64,000 bases of DNA, from contig JAKSIG010000007.1 of assembly GCA_024398955.1 (NCBI GenBank), positions 29,570 through 93,569 of the forward strand. Reading direction: 5' to 3'. Position numbers and translations under genes: made by a program. The notes under the pieces were generated by a model. It saw only the letters and a program-made list of their open reading frames with translations. It was not told the DNA's origin and did not search any database. The stretch is from Fibrobacter sp. (lineage in GTDB: Bacteria; Fibrobacterota; Fibrobacteria; Fibrobacterales; Fibrobacteraceae). Positions 25,766 through 34,913 of this stretch are shown here, one piece after another; position 1 is the first letter of the stretch, and every line of letters starts with the position of its first letter.

Positions 25766-25870
25766 TTTTAGGCGAAAAAGGGCTCAGGGAAACTCCCTGG
25801 GTAGCTTATTTCCTGTTTAACAATCAATCGATCTGCAGAACGCCTGTGAGGCTTAGTCTGCTGGATCACA
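25766..25870 (+). other. Structured leader upstream of purA
   Basis: After a possible box TATCTTTT (about 25761-25768) there are two hairpins: CTCAGGGA/TCCCTGGG (25782-25800), and a nested one with GCAGA/TCTGC enclosing GCCT/AGGC (about 25836-25862). An A-rich tract with GAAGGA precedes the purA start. It does not match a riboswitch consensus I know. It could be a cis-regulatory leader or a small RNA. Confidence 0.4.
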
Positions 25871-25886
25871 AAAAAACGAAGGATAT

Positions 25887-27170
25887 ATGGCAAATCGTGT
25901 TGTAATCGGCTCCCAGTGGGGTGACGAAGGTAAGGCCAAGGTTGTGGACTTCTTGACTCTGGACGCAAACATCGTAGTGCGTTTCCAGGGCGGTGCTAAC
26001 GCTGGCCACACTGTGGAAGTGGGTGACAAGAAGTTCGTGTTCCACCTGATTCCGTCTGGCATCATGCATGACGACAAGATTTGTGTTATCGGTAACGGCG
26101 TTGTGCTGGATCCGATTCAGACTTTGGCTGAAATTGCCGATCTCCATACTAAGGGAATCAATCCGGAAGGTCACCTGTTCATTGCCGACAATGCCCAGGT
26201 TGTGCTCCCGTACCATTCTGCTCTTGACAAGGCCAAGGAAAAGAAGGCTGGCAAGGCTGCCATCGGTACTACCGGCCGTGGCATTGGCCCCTGCTACAGC
26301 GACAAGGTGAACCGTATCGGTGTTCGCGTTGGCGACCTTATGGACGAACGTGAACTTCGCCCCCGCGTCGAGGCTATGGCAAAGGTCCATAACGAAGAAT
26401 TCAAGGTGATGTACGATGTTCCCGAAATCGATCCGGAACAGGTCATCAAGGACTACCTGGAACTGGGCCAGAAGATCAAGCCTTTCGTTCGTGATACTAG
26501 CGCTCTACTCTTCCAGGCTGTGAAGGAAGGCAAGAAGCTGGTGTTCGAAGGCGCTCAGGGTACTATCCTTGACGTGGACCAGGGTACTTACCCCTACGTG
26601 ACCTCCAGCAACACTGTGGCTGGCTATGCAAGCTGCGGCGCAGGCATTGGCCCCACCGCCATCGACCAGGTTGTTGGCGTTGTGAAGGCTTACACCACCC
26701 GCGTTGGTAACGGTCCGTTCCCCACCGAACTTCTGGACGAAATGGGCGACACCCTCCGTAAGATCGGTAACGAATACGGTGCAACCACCGGTCGTAACCG
26801 CCGCTGCGGCTGGTTCGACGCTCCGGTTGTTCGCAAGGCCGCCATCGTTAACGGTCTTACCCACCTGGCTATCACCAAGCTGGACGTTCTTGACACCTTC
26901 GATACCATCAAGATCTGCACCCACTATGAATGCGATGGCGAAAAGATCGAAGTGTTCCCGAACCAGCTGTCCAAGGTCGGTCGTTGCGTGCCGGTCTACG
27001 AAGAAATGCCGGGCTGGAAGTGCGATACCACCAAGTGCCGCAAGATGGAAGACCTTCCGGAAAATGCCCGCAAGTACCTGAACCGTATGGCAGAACTTGT
27101 TGGCGTTAAGATTGGTATGATCTCTATTGGTGCTAAGCGCGATCAGAGCATCATCGTAGACATGGACTAG
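25887..27170 (+). CDS. purA: Adenylosuccinate synthetase
   Basis: 427 residues. The phosphate loop reads GSQWGDEGKAK (family usually GDEGKGK), followed by GGANAGHTV, GTTGRGIGPCY, QGTILDVDQGTYP, TTGRNRRCGW and the C-terminal guanine-binding region. It converts IMP, aspartate and GTP to adenylosuccinate in AMP synthesis. Length and motif order are normal. The Gly-to-Ala change in the loop is conservative. A structured leader precedes it, and the Crp-like gene follows 25 bp after its stop. Confidence 0.96.
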   Translation: MANRVVIGSQWGDEGKAKVVDFLTLDANIVVRFQGGANAGHTVEVGDKKFVFHLIPSGIMHDDKICVIGNGVVLDPIQTLAEIADLHTKGINPEGHLFIADNAQVVLPYHSALDKAKEKKAGKAAIGTTGRGIGPCYSDKVNRIGVRVGDLMDERELRPRVEAMAKVHNEEFKVMYDVPEIDPEQVIKDYLELGQKIKPFVRDTSALLFQAVKEGKKLVFEGAQGTILDVDQGTYPYVTSSNTVAGYASCGAGIGPTAIDQVVGVVKAYTTRVGNGPFPTELLDEMGDTLRKIGNEYGATTGRNRRCGWFDAPVVRKAAIVNGLTHLAITKLDVLDTFDTIKICTHYECDGEKIEVFPNQLSKVGRCVPVYEEMPGWKCDTTKCRKMEDLPENARKYLNRMAELVGVKIGMISIGAKRDQSIIVDMD

Positions 27171-27195
27171 TTTTTAAAAGGCAGGAGAAGTTCTT

Positions 27196-27906
27196 ATGGA
27201 CAATAACGTTGCAGGTTTGCTGAAGGGTGTTGAACTCTTTTCTGAATTGAACGAAGACCAGCTGGCTATGCTGGCTGACTTGGTTGTTGTCCAGAACTTC
27301 AACCGCGATGAAACTGTGGTGCTGGAAGGCGATGACTCGATGCAGGCCCTGTATCTCATTGCTTCCGGTTCCGTCCAGGTTTACATGACCGGCGTGGACG
27401 GTCGAGAAACAATTCTCTCGTTCCTCGAACGTGGAGATTTCTTTGGCGAAATGAGCTTGATCGACGGCGAACCCAGGTCTGCCTCTGTTCGTACCGTGAC
27501 GGATGCTCAGATGATGATCATTCATCGTGAATCCTTCTTGACCTTGATTCGCCAGAGTCCTGAAATTTCGATGGCGCTTCTTAGCGAAATGAGTAAGCGT
27601 CTGCGTAAGGCAAATAAGCAAATCGGTTCTCTTTCTACGATGTCTGTAAGTGGCCGCGTAGCAGGGACCCTTTTGAATCTGATGGAAGAACGCGGTGTAC
27701 GTATTCATACCGATAATGGCACTATGGTTACCGTGATTCACAATCGCCCCACACAGCAGCAGCTGGCCGATATGTCTGGTACGACCCGCGAAACGGTCAG
27801 CCGTATTTGCTCCATGTTGGTGAAGGCTAATGCAATTGCCATGACTGGACGTGACATTGTGATCTTCGACGAAAACGCCTTGCAGGAAAAGGCTAGCAAG
27901 GGTTAG
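27196..27906 (+). CDS. Crp/Fnr-family transcription regulator
   Basis: 236 residues. The cyclic-nucleotide-binding domain (about 10-130) has LYLIASGSVQVYM, GDFFGEMSLIDGEPRSASV (the phosphate-binding cassette, with Glu and Arg-Ser as in cAMP binders) and a dimer helix. The winged helix-turn-helix (about 165-225) includes TQQQLADMSGTTRETVSRI. No Fnr-type N-terminal cysteines are present, so an Fe-S oxygen sensor is unlikely. It probably senses a nucleotide. It lies 1 bp before the PASTA gene and is probably co-transcribed with it. Target sites unknown. Confidence 0.9.
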   Translation: MDNNVAGLLKGVELFSELNEDQLAMLADLVVVQNFNRDETVVLEGDDSMQALYLIASGSVQVYMTGVDGRETILSFLERGDFFGEMSLIDGEPRSASVRTVTDAQMMIIHRESFLTLIRQSPEISMALLSEMSKRLRKANKQIGSLSTMSVSGRVAGTLLNLMEERGVRIHTDNGTMVTVIHNRPTQQQLADMSGTTRETVSRICSMLVKANAIAMTGRDIVIFDENALQEKASKG

Positions 27907-27907
27907 T

Positions 27908-28690
27908 ATGAACAAATTAAGATCCTTTGCGGGTCGTGTAGGCCTTTGGCTGAAAACGGCCCCGATGGTCAAGGCTGTTGCCATTTGGATTGTCCTCGTG
28001 GTGATTTTGGCTCTTGTTGTGGATAAAGTATTGATGCCTGCCTTTGCTGGTAAGTTTGCAAGTACAGGCGAAGTCCCAAATCTTGAAGGCATGAGTCAGG
28101 AAGTTGCCGAGTCTACCTTGACCGAGGCCGGCTTTAAGTTTGAATGGCTTGAAGAGGGCCGCTATAATGCGACTATTGATTCCGGCAAGGTGCTTGTGCA
28201 GATGCCTGCTGCCGGTCGCGTCGCCAAGCTTGGCCGTACTGTTAAGTTGACTCGTAGTCTTGGCCTACGTCAAGTTGAGATTCCTGACCTTCGTGGCAAG
28301 AGCCAGAAGCAGGCTACAATTTCCTTGACCCGTGCAGGCCTTGTACAGGGCGACATCGTGAAGGGCGCCCATCAGAGCATTCCCCGCGGCGTTGTGATTC
28401 GCACTATTCCCATGTCCGGCGAAAAGGTTCGTGTCGGCGATACGGTTAAGGTTGTAATTTCTGCAGGTGTGACTACGGGCAAGACTTTGCTGCCGGATTT
28501 TGCAGGTATGCAGATTGACGAGGTTTACCCGAAACTTGAAAAACTCGGCTTTGTTGTCGGAAAGATCAAGCGCGCCAAGGCTCCCGAAGATATGGAAAAC
28601 CCGGCACCTGGTGCCGTGATTGAAACTTCTCCCAAGTATGGCGATTATCTGCCGCCGGATACCAAGATCAATTTTGTGATTGTGGAGTAG
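27908..28690 (+). CDS. Membrane protein with three PASTA domains, no kinase
   Basis: 260 residues. A short cytoplasmic N-terminus, one membrane helix (about 22-43), then three PASTA repeats: VPNLEGMSQEVAEST, IPDLRGKSQKQATIS and LPDFAGMQIDEVYPK each open a repeat. PASTA domains bind peptidoglycan or lipid II fragments and usually sit on Ser/Thr kinases or PBPs; here they stand alone. A free PASTA protein may work as a cell-wall-sensing or divisome accessory. It lies between the Crp-like gene and a TPR lipoprotein with spacers under 10 bp. Confidence 0.9.
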   Translation: MNKLRSFAGRVGLWLKTAPMVKAVAIWIVLVVILALVVDKVLMPAFAGKFASTGEVPNLEGMSQEVAESTLTEAGFKFEWLEEGRYNATIDSGKVLVQMPAAGRVAKLGRTVKLTRSLGLRQVEIPDLRGKSQKQATISLTRAGLVQGDIVKGAHQSIPRGVVIRTIPMSGEKVRVGDTVKVVISAGVTTGKTLLPDFAGMQIDEVYPKLEKLGFVVGKIKRAKAPEDMENPAPGAVIETSPKYGDYLPPDTKINFVIVE

Positions 28691-28696
28691 TTTCTG

Positions 28697-30631
28697 ATGA
28701 AGTTTCTGCTGCTTTCGATGGCCATGGCGATGGTGTTCCTTTTGAACGCCTGCAGTTCTGCGCCTGCGAAAAACGGCGGAATGGCGTTGACCAAGGCAGA
28801 TTCCCTGGCTATCGCCGCGGCAGTTGCAAAGCAGATGGCTGATACTTCTGCCGTAAAGGTTGAACCGAGACTTCCTGAAAATATCGATGCCGCCCACGAG
28901 TCCTTTATTCGTGCACTTGAAATGGACTTGCGTGGCGAAAAGACCTTAGCCAATGTTTTTTGGCAGCATGCTGCAGAATCTGACCCTTACAATCGCTTTC
29001 TGACCTTTAAGATGGCAGATATGTTGATGGCCGAAGGCAATGATTCGCTGGCCTTGATTCAGGCCGAACGTGGCAAGAATTTGAAGGGCAAGGTTACGGC
29101 GTCACAGCTGTCGACGCTTGCTCATCTGTATGTGAAGGCTGGCATGGCCGATTCCTGCCGCAAGTACTTTAAGGCCGCCCTTGATTCCTGCAAGTATCAG
29201 GATATGAATTTGCTGTATGATTACAGCCTGTTCCTGGAAGCGGTGCATGATGGCGAAGAGCTGACTCGCGTTTACGAGATGCTTTTGCCTCAGGTAAATT
29301 ACATGCCTTCGTTGCTTCAGCGCCAGTTGAAGTTGCTTTTGGAACAGGGAAAGGATTCTTCTGTCATAGAGCTTTTCGGCAGGGCTCATGACGCCTCTGG
29401 CGAAAAGGAATTCCTGACCAAGATGGTTCAGGGCTTAGTATTCCAGAAGCGCATGAAAGAAGCCAGGTCTATCGTGGATACCTTGACATCTTCTACCGAG
29501 GAGGATGAATCCATGGTGGTTCTGCTCATGACTACCCTGGCAGAAACGGATCGTGCAGAAGCCTACATGTTCCTGAAGAAAAAGTATTACGAGGACGGCG
29601 TGCGTACGCCGATTCTGACCAACTTCCTTGGGCATTACGAAAACATCAATGGAGATATAGACAGCGCCAAGGTACATTTGCTGCAGGCGGCGTCATCTCT
29701 GGGTGACCAGAAAATTTATGTGACGAATGCTTACCATGCCCTTGCCGGAATAGCCGTAAAGGAAAACCGCATGAAGGATGCTGTTCTCTTTGCTGAAAAG
29801 GCTGACTCTGTTTCCATGGGTGGCGAAAAGACCATGCTCGCCATGATGTATGGCAACGCCAAGATGTATGATAAGGCTTATCACTTGCTGGATTCCCTGA
29901 TTGCCGTTTGGGATAAGTGGACTCCTATGGCGGGAGTTGCTGATTCTGCGACTTTGCAGAAGATGACGGCCGAGGTGGAAAGCAACAAGCTGCAGTTCCG
30001 TAGTGCCTATGCAAGAATCCTTGCGACAGAGGCGCAGGTGATTGTACAGAAGGACAAGTTTGACTCCGCAAAAATCAAGAAGGCAAATGTTCAGCGCGAG
30101 AAGGCCGAACGCTTTTATGAAGAGGTTGCCGCTGCAGATTCCATGAATATGGACGTACGCATGTTGATGGCTATGAATCTTGAGCGTATGGGTCGTTATG
30201 AGGAATCCTTTACGCTGTTTGAGTTCCTGCTGGATTCGTCTCGAGCAAAACGTGTAGACCGTCCTGAAGTTCTAAACTATTATGGCTATACTCTTATAGA
30301 CCTGAACCGTTCTTCCGAAGAGGTGGAAAAGGGGCTGCAGATGGTACTTGAAGCCCTTGCAACAGAAAAGGCCGAAACTCCTACTGAGGCATACCTGGAT
30401 TCAAAGGCCTGGGGCTATTATCGTAAGGGGCTGTTTGCAGAAGCCTTGAAGACCATGCAGGAAATCAAGGACCCGAAATTTGCGGAAGATGCTGTTTACT
30501 GGGAACATCTGGGTGCTATTCAGAACGCCCTCGGCATGAAGGCCGATGCAACGACATCTTATAAGAAGTTGCAGAAACTTTGCCCCACACATCCGGATGT
30601 AAAGCGTTTCTTTAGTGGAAACAAGAAGTAG
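28697..30631 (+). CDS. TPR-repeat lipoprotein
   Basis: 644 residues. Lipobox LNAC (Cys15) after a short signal. The rest is helical with many tetratricopeptide-like repeats (for example KTLANVFWQHAAESDPYN, the NYYGYTLIDLNRS region and the last two repeats). It resembles long TPR outer-membrane lipoproteins of Bacteroidetes and relatives that act as assembly scaffolds. It starts 6 bp after the PASTA stop and is followed by the LolB-like gene, suggesting an envelope operon. Partner unknown. Confidence 0.8.
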   Translation: MKFLLLSMAMAMVFLLNACSSAPAKNGGMALTKADSLAIAAAVAKQMADTSAVKVEPRLPENIDAAHESFIRALEMDLRGEKTLANVFWQHAAESDPYNRFLTFKMADMLMAEGNDSLALIQAERGKNLKGKVTASQLSTLAHLYVKAGMADSCRKYFKAALDSCKYQDMNLLYDYSLFLEAVHDGEELTRVYEMLLPQVNYMPSLLQRQLKLLLEQGKDSSVIELFGRAHDASGEKEFLTKMVQGLVFQKRMKEARSIVDTLTSSTEEDESMVVLLMTTLAETDRAEAYMFLKKKYYEDGVRTPILTNFLGHYENINGDIDSAKVHLLQAASSLGDQKIYVTNAYHALAGIAVKENRMKDAVLFAEKADSVSMGGEKTMLAMMYGNAKMYDKAYHLLDSLIAVWDKWTPMAGVADSATLQKMTAEVESNKLQFRSAYARILATEAQVIVQKDKFDSAKIKKANVQREKAERFYEEVAAADSMNMDVRMLMAMNLERMGRYEESFTLFEFLLDSSRAKRVDRPEVLNYYGYTLIDLNRSSEEVEKGLQMVLEALATEKAETPTEAYLDSKAWGYYRKGLFAEALKTMQEIKDPKFAEDAVYWEHLGAIQNALGMKADATTSYKKLQKLCPTHPDVKRFFSGNKK

Positions 30632-30641
30632 GCGGTTGCTT

Positions 30642-31400
30642 ATGCCGCGCATTCCAAACACGGTAATCTTTTTCTTAATGGCTGCCCTAGTGATGGGTGC
30701 CGTCTTGACGGGGTGCGCAGGGAACAGGACCTCGGCTACGCCTACTGAAGGAGACGAAATAGAGGCTCCTTTGGATAGCCTTCGCGCGAAGTTCCAGCTG
30801 ACTATTGTCAACAGTGACGGATCCGACCAGGATCTAGATGCGGTTTTGTTCTCGGTTCCGGGGAAGCGCTACCGTATGGAATTGACTGGCCCCATGGGCA
30901 TTGGCGTTGCATCTATGCTGTGGACCGAGGATGGCTGGCTCATGACCTTCCCTACGGAAAAGCTCTACATGAAGGGTGTAGGATATATGGTGGGGCTCCT
31001 GAATGATAATTCTATTCCTATGGTGCATATCCATCAGGTAGCGGCGTTTTTTGAAGGTGATTTGCTTCCTGCCAAATTTGAACGGCTTGACTCCGTAATG
31101 ACTGAAGGCGGAATGGCAATCAACGGTGTCGATGGTTCTGGACGTAAGTTCTCTTACGAGATGCAGGGGTCTCATGTGGTTAGCCTGAGTTACGGCGGTC
31201 GCGACGGTAAGGAAGAAAAATTGAAGTTCTCCAATTTCCGCGAATTTGAGGGCAAGGAACTCCCTGAGTCCATTGTCTTTGAACGAGGAGGCAAACGCTT
31301 TTTGGCTATCAAGATCAAAAAGGTGACTCATGGTAAGCCTTTTAGCGGTGGAACCTGGAAACTGAATGTTCCTCGAAGCTTTAAGCCCGTGGAACAGTAG
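30642..31400 (+). CDS. LolB/DUF4292-like lipoprotein
   Basis: 252 residues from the ATG at 30642; the in-frame GTG at 30615 overlaps the preceding gene and would spoil the signal peptide. Lipobox LTGC. The mature domain (RAKFQLTIVNSDG, RYRMELTGPMGIGVASMLW, WLMTFPTEKLYMKG) follows the half-barrel pattern of LolB and DUF4292 outer-membrane lipoproteins, which carry or insert lipoproteins. Function by fold only. It ends the operon started at purA or the Crp-like gene. Confidence 0.7.
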   Translation: MPRIPNTVIFFLMAALVMGAVLTGCAGNRTSATPTEGDEIEAPLDSLRAKFQLTIVNSDGSDQDLDAVLFSVPGKRYRMELTGPMGIGVASMLWTEDGWLMTFPTEKLYMKGVGYMVGLLNDNSIPMVHIHQVAAFFEGDLLPAKFERLDSVMTEGGMAINGVDGSGRKFSYEMQGSHVVSLSYGGRDGKEEKLKFSNFREFEGKELPESIVFERGGKRFLAIKIKKVTHGKPFSGGTWKLNVPRSFKPVEQ

Positions 31401-31457
31401 TATTTTGCCTATTTGAGTTAGGGAAGTGATTTCTGGATTTTGTAGATTGAGGATGTG

Positions 31458-34400
31458 ATGAATCGTTTATTTTCCAATCGTTTTTATAAAGTCAACACTT
31501 GCCTTTTGATAGCCCTGGTTTTTGCCTTGGCGCCGTTTTGTTTTGCCGTTGACACCCTGGAAGTTTTTGCTATTCGCGTACAGTTTGCCAAAGAGGAGAC
31601 TGATAATTCGCTGACAACGGGTAATGGCACTTTTGATTCCGATGTAAAGAAGAAGGACGCCTATAAGCTTGACCCTCCGGGCATGAGAAACAGTGTTCCG
31701 TACTGGAAAAAGCATTTTGATTTTGCCAACGCCTACTTTAACAAGGCCAGCAATGGGAATCTGGTAATCAAGTCCAGAATTTTCCCGGAAGAGGGATCCA
31801 GTGCCTACAAGCTGAAAAAGCAGATTATTGACTATAATCGTACAAGCAAGATGGATGGTGAAAAGACTGCGGAATTTGATGATGCCCGCAGCCGAGACTA
31901 TCTGCAGTTTGTGTACGATGCTGTAATGGCCGCCCACGAATCAGGCAATTCGCCGTTTAATGAACCTCTGCCGAAAAGTTCTAACACCAGGCGAGCCTTT
32001 ATGATTATTCATGCAGGGGCCAGCCGACTGGTGGACGGTGGTAGCATGGGTACGAATCATGCGGATACCCCGGCCGACTTTATGGATGTCTATATCGGCG
32101 GCGATGTATGGGAGTATTTGCCGGACACCCTGAAGCATATTGCCTACGATGCTGCTGTGGATTCGCTAAAGACGGGCATTGTTCTGGAGGAATCCGCAAT
32201 AGATACCTTGCGTTCGATCATGGTCATGAGCGAAACCGCCTCTCAGGATGGATTGAACTGGGGCGTGAACGGTATACTTGTCAGTCAGATTGGTCGCGAG
32301 CTGGGAATGCCCAATACTTACGATGTCATGAAGGGTATTTCTCGCCTGGGCTATTTCGACATGATGGACTTTGCCGGCTACAATGCAGGCAACGGTTTCT
32401 TGCCCTCTATGCCTGCTGCCTGGGAACGTTCCTATATGGGCTGGAGCGGTGTGAGGGAAATTCGCCCTGTGGCCGGCAAGAAAATTTCTGTGGATGTGGC
32501 TGCTGCGGGTTCTGGCGCCTGTGCTTCTTCTAAAGGCAAGAACGGCTGCGCTGAAATCGTAAAGGTCCCCCTGAATGCTTCTGAATACCTGCTGATCGAA
32601 AATCGCCAGCGTTCCTGGAATAAGGATGGCTCTGTAAGCGTTGTGCTTGGCGATCCGGATGAAGGTTCGGACACCTTGATTAGAACCGTTCCTGTGGACA
32701 GCTTGAATCTTGTTTTTGAAGATAGCGTTTGCGTAAAGGGGAAGTGCAGCCCGAACAAGAAGAAGGCTAGCGGCATCATTCTGGATGTGAACTCCTTTGA
32801 TGCAGGGCTTCCTGCCAGCGGTATTGCCGTATGGAAGGTAAACGAATGGTATTTGCGTCAAACTTTGGAATATGGCATCGCCAATTTCTGGGGTGGCGAT
32901 ACCTTGCGCGATCACCAGTTTGGCTTGTCTCTGATTGAGGCCGACGGCATATTGAGCATTGGCAAGACCTTCCAGAATGCCCTGGGCGAAGATACCTATG
33001 ACTATGGAAGCGGAACGGATCTCTTGCCCCATTTGCGTGTTGCCGATAAGTCTTCGGGCAAGAAGTTTGACACTGTAAGCGTTATTAACCCTACGGGTTA
33101 TGCCAACACCATGACTACCTTGGGCGGCTATACCGGCATCAAGATTGCAGTTTCTGTACCTAAGGATTTCCGCAAGGAAATGACCGCCAATAGCTTTATG
33201 GGCGATAGCGTGCTGAATTTTGCGGCCCCCATCATTACTGTAACGGTAAGCATTGATGATGGTAGCATTGATGGTTGCCAGTTCCCCAGGGAAATTGGCT
33301 TGAATACGCAGGTTCGAGGTGCAGTCTTTGTTGAAAATCCTGAAAAGGAAGGCGAAAAAATTGTTGTGGTTGCCGCCGAGGATGGAACATTGCAGGTCTT
33401 TAGCGCACTTGGGGATACGCTGTTTGATGCCGATACCCTTATGACCAGGACTGTGATGTCCAATAAGGCTGTAGAAAAACAGATTCCTCTGTATCGCGTA
33501 AGCTTCGGAAACGGCCCCCTTGTAGGTGTCGCTAGTGATGGCAAGTACGTTTATGGCTTGCACAAGAGGCGCCTGGTTCGCATTCAGTTTGAAAGCGAGG
33601 CCTATGCCAGCGAGAAATCCCTGGACGTGGATTCCGTAACTTCGGGACCTGTAATTGTCGGTGGCGACCTTTGGTTTGCCTCCAATGGTGTTATCAGGAA
33701 TGTAAATGTCAAGGATGGAAAATTCCAGAAGGGCACGGACATTCAGACTGCTGTCGAAGGCAGGATTACTGATGTTTCTTATTGCGGTGAAGATAAGGAT
33801 GGTAATGTAGTGCTCGCCTTTGCTAGCGATGCAGGGGAACTTGGCTTTGGCAATAAGGAAGGGAAGGATGCCTTCTACGAGAAGGTTCCTGTAAAGATTG
33901 CCGGTACAGACAGGTCCTATCGCATTGTATGCACGGATCTTGACCGCGATGGCGTTGAAGAGGCGATTGCCGTTGGTAGCCGCGGAACCGTAGCTGTAAG
34001 AAAGCGCGACGCCTCTGGCTTGCTGTGGACCAAGAATTATTCCCGCGGTGCTGCTGGCACAAGTGGCCTGAAGGATGAAACCAGTGGGGTCGCCTTGGGC
34101 GATATCAATGGTGATGGCTATCCCGAAATTGTATTCCTTGGAGACAATCTGCTCTATGCTCTGGATCGCTTTGGCCTGCCTGTAGCGGGATTCCCTGCAA
34201 AAATTTCAAAGGGTTCTCCCGTATTTGGATTCTATAGCGACCCCCTGATTGTGGATGTAACAGGCGACGATATTCCCGAAATTCTTGTTCCTAGCAGCGA
34301 TGGCCTGGTGTACGCCTTTACGGAAAAGGGAAAGATGGTGACAGCGCAGTTCCCGTTGGCGGCCGGCAGCTTTGAGTATGTTGATTCCCTCGCACAGATC

Positions 34401-34913
34401 CAGCCCATGAGTATCTTTGTGATGGATGCCGTTCCTGCCAAGAAGTCTGCAGGGCCGGAACTTTATGCATTCCATAGGAGCAATGCGACTGCGTTCCGTC
34501 TGCAGAAGGCATCCGAGAAGGCTTCCGAAAATGCTGCCGCATGGACTTTGCCTGCGGGCGGTAATGAACGTACGGGCTATCTGGATGCATCAAAGCTGAA
34601 GGAGGTTGCCGCTGCCAAGGCTAAAGACGAAATTACTGAATTCTTTATGTTCCCCAATCCGGTTCGTGGCGGCGCAGCCAAGGCCCGTTTCGAAGTGGGG
34701 GCAGAAGCAAAATCTGCAACGCTGGAACTTTACGACATTACCGGACTTTGCGTGTTTAAGCAGAAAATGTCAGATGTGAATACTGGCCGTAATCAGTTTG
34801 AAAATCTTGACCTGAAGGCCTTAGGCTCTGATGTGTATACCGCACGCCTGAAGGTGAACTTTAAGTCGGGAAAGACCAAGCAGAAGCTGTACCGCGTGGG
34901 AGTGGTCAAGTAA
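31458..34913 (+). CDS. M6-metalloprotease-like protein without zinc motif, with sorting domain
   Basis: 1151 residues. Signal peptide to about residue 30. Residues 35-400 follow the layout of M6 (immune-inhibitor-A-like) peptidases, but the zinc helix HEFGHxLGLPDxYD is replaced by SQIGRELGMPNTYD (nt 32283-32324): both His and the Glu are lost while the flanking LG-P-YD is kept. The middle has beta-propeller/FG-GAP-like repeats (LDRDGVEEAIAVG, GDINGDGYPEIVF, VDVTGDDIPEILV). The C-terminal 80 residues (FMFPNPVRGG to YRVGVVK) are a type IX-like sorting domain. Probably a secreted surface pseudo-protease. Its stop overlaps the next ATG by one base. Confidence 0.78.
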   Translation: MNRLFSNRFYKVNTCLLIALVFALAPFCFAVDTLEVFAIRVQFAKEETDNSLTTGNGTFDSDVKKKDAYKLDPPGMRNSVPYWKKHFDFANAYFNKASNGNLVIKSRIFPEEGSSAYKLKKQIIDYNRTSKMDGEKTAEFDDARSRDYLQFVYDAVMAAHESGNSPFNEPLPKSSNTRRAFMIIHAGASRLVDGGSMGTNHADTPADFMDVYIGGDVWEYLPDTLKHIAYDAAVDSLKTGIVLEESAIDTLRSIMVMSETASQDGLNWGVNGILVSQIGRELGMPNTYDVMKGISRLGYFDMMDFAGYNAGNGFLPSMPAAWERSYMGWSGVREIRPVAGKKISVDVAAAGSGACASSKGKNGCAEIVKVPLNASEYLLIENRQRSWNKDGSVSVVLGDPDEGSDTLIRTVPVDSLNLVFEDSVCVKGKCSPNKKKASGIILDVNSFDAGLPASGIAVWKVNEWYLRQTLEYGIANFWGGDTLRDHQFGLSLIEADGILSIGKTFQNALGEDTYDYGSGTDLLPHLRVADKSSGKKFDTVSVINPTGYANTMTTLGGYTGIKIAVSVPKDFRKEMTANSFMGDSVLNFAAPIITVTVSIDDGSIDGCQFPREIGLNTQVRGAVFVENPEKEGEKIVVVAAEDGTLQVFSALGDTLFDADTLMTRTVMSNKAVEKQIPLYRVSFGNGPLVGVASDGKYVYGLHKRRLVRIQFESEAYASEKSLDVDSVTSGPVIVGGDLWFASNGVIRNVNVKDGKFQKGTDIQTAVEGRITDVSYCGEDKDGNVVLAFASDAGELGFGNKEGKDAFYEKVPVKIAGTDRSYRIVCTDLDRDGVEEAIAVGSRGTVAVRKRDASGLLWTKNYSRGAAGTSGLKDETSGVALGDINGDGYPEIVFLGDNLLYALDRFGLPVAGFPAKISKGSPVFGFYSDPLIVDVTGDDIPEILVPSSDGLVYAFTEKGKMVTAQFPLAAGSFEYVDSLAQIQPMSIFVMDAVPAKKSAGPELYAFHRSNATAFRLQKASEKASENAAAWTLPAGGNERTGYLDASKLKEVAAAKAKDEITEFFMFPNPVRGGAAKARFEVGAEAKSATLELYDITGLCVFKQKMSDVNTGRNQFENLDLKALGSDVYTARLKVNFKSGKTKQKLYRVGVVK

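Noticed and set aside
25766..25870. SRP RNA or tRNA in the purA leader
   Set aside because: No tRNA cloverleaf and no SRP GGAAG/AGCA tetraloop consensus.
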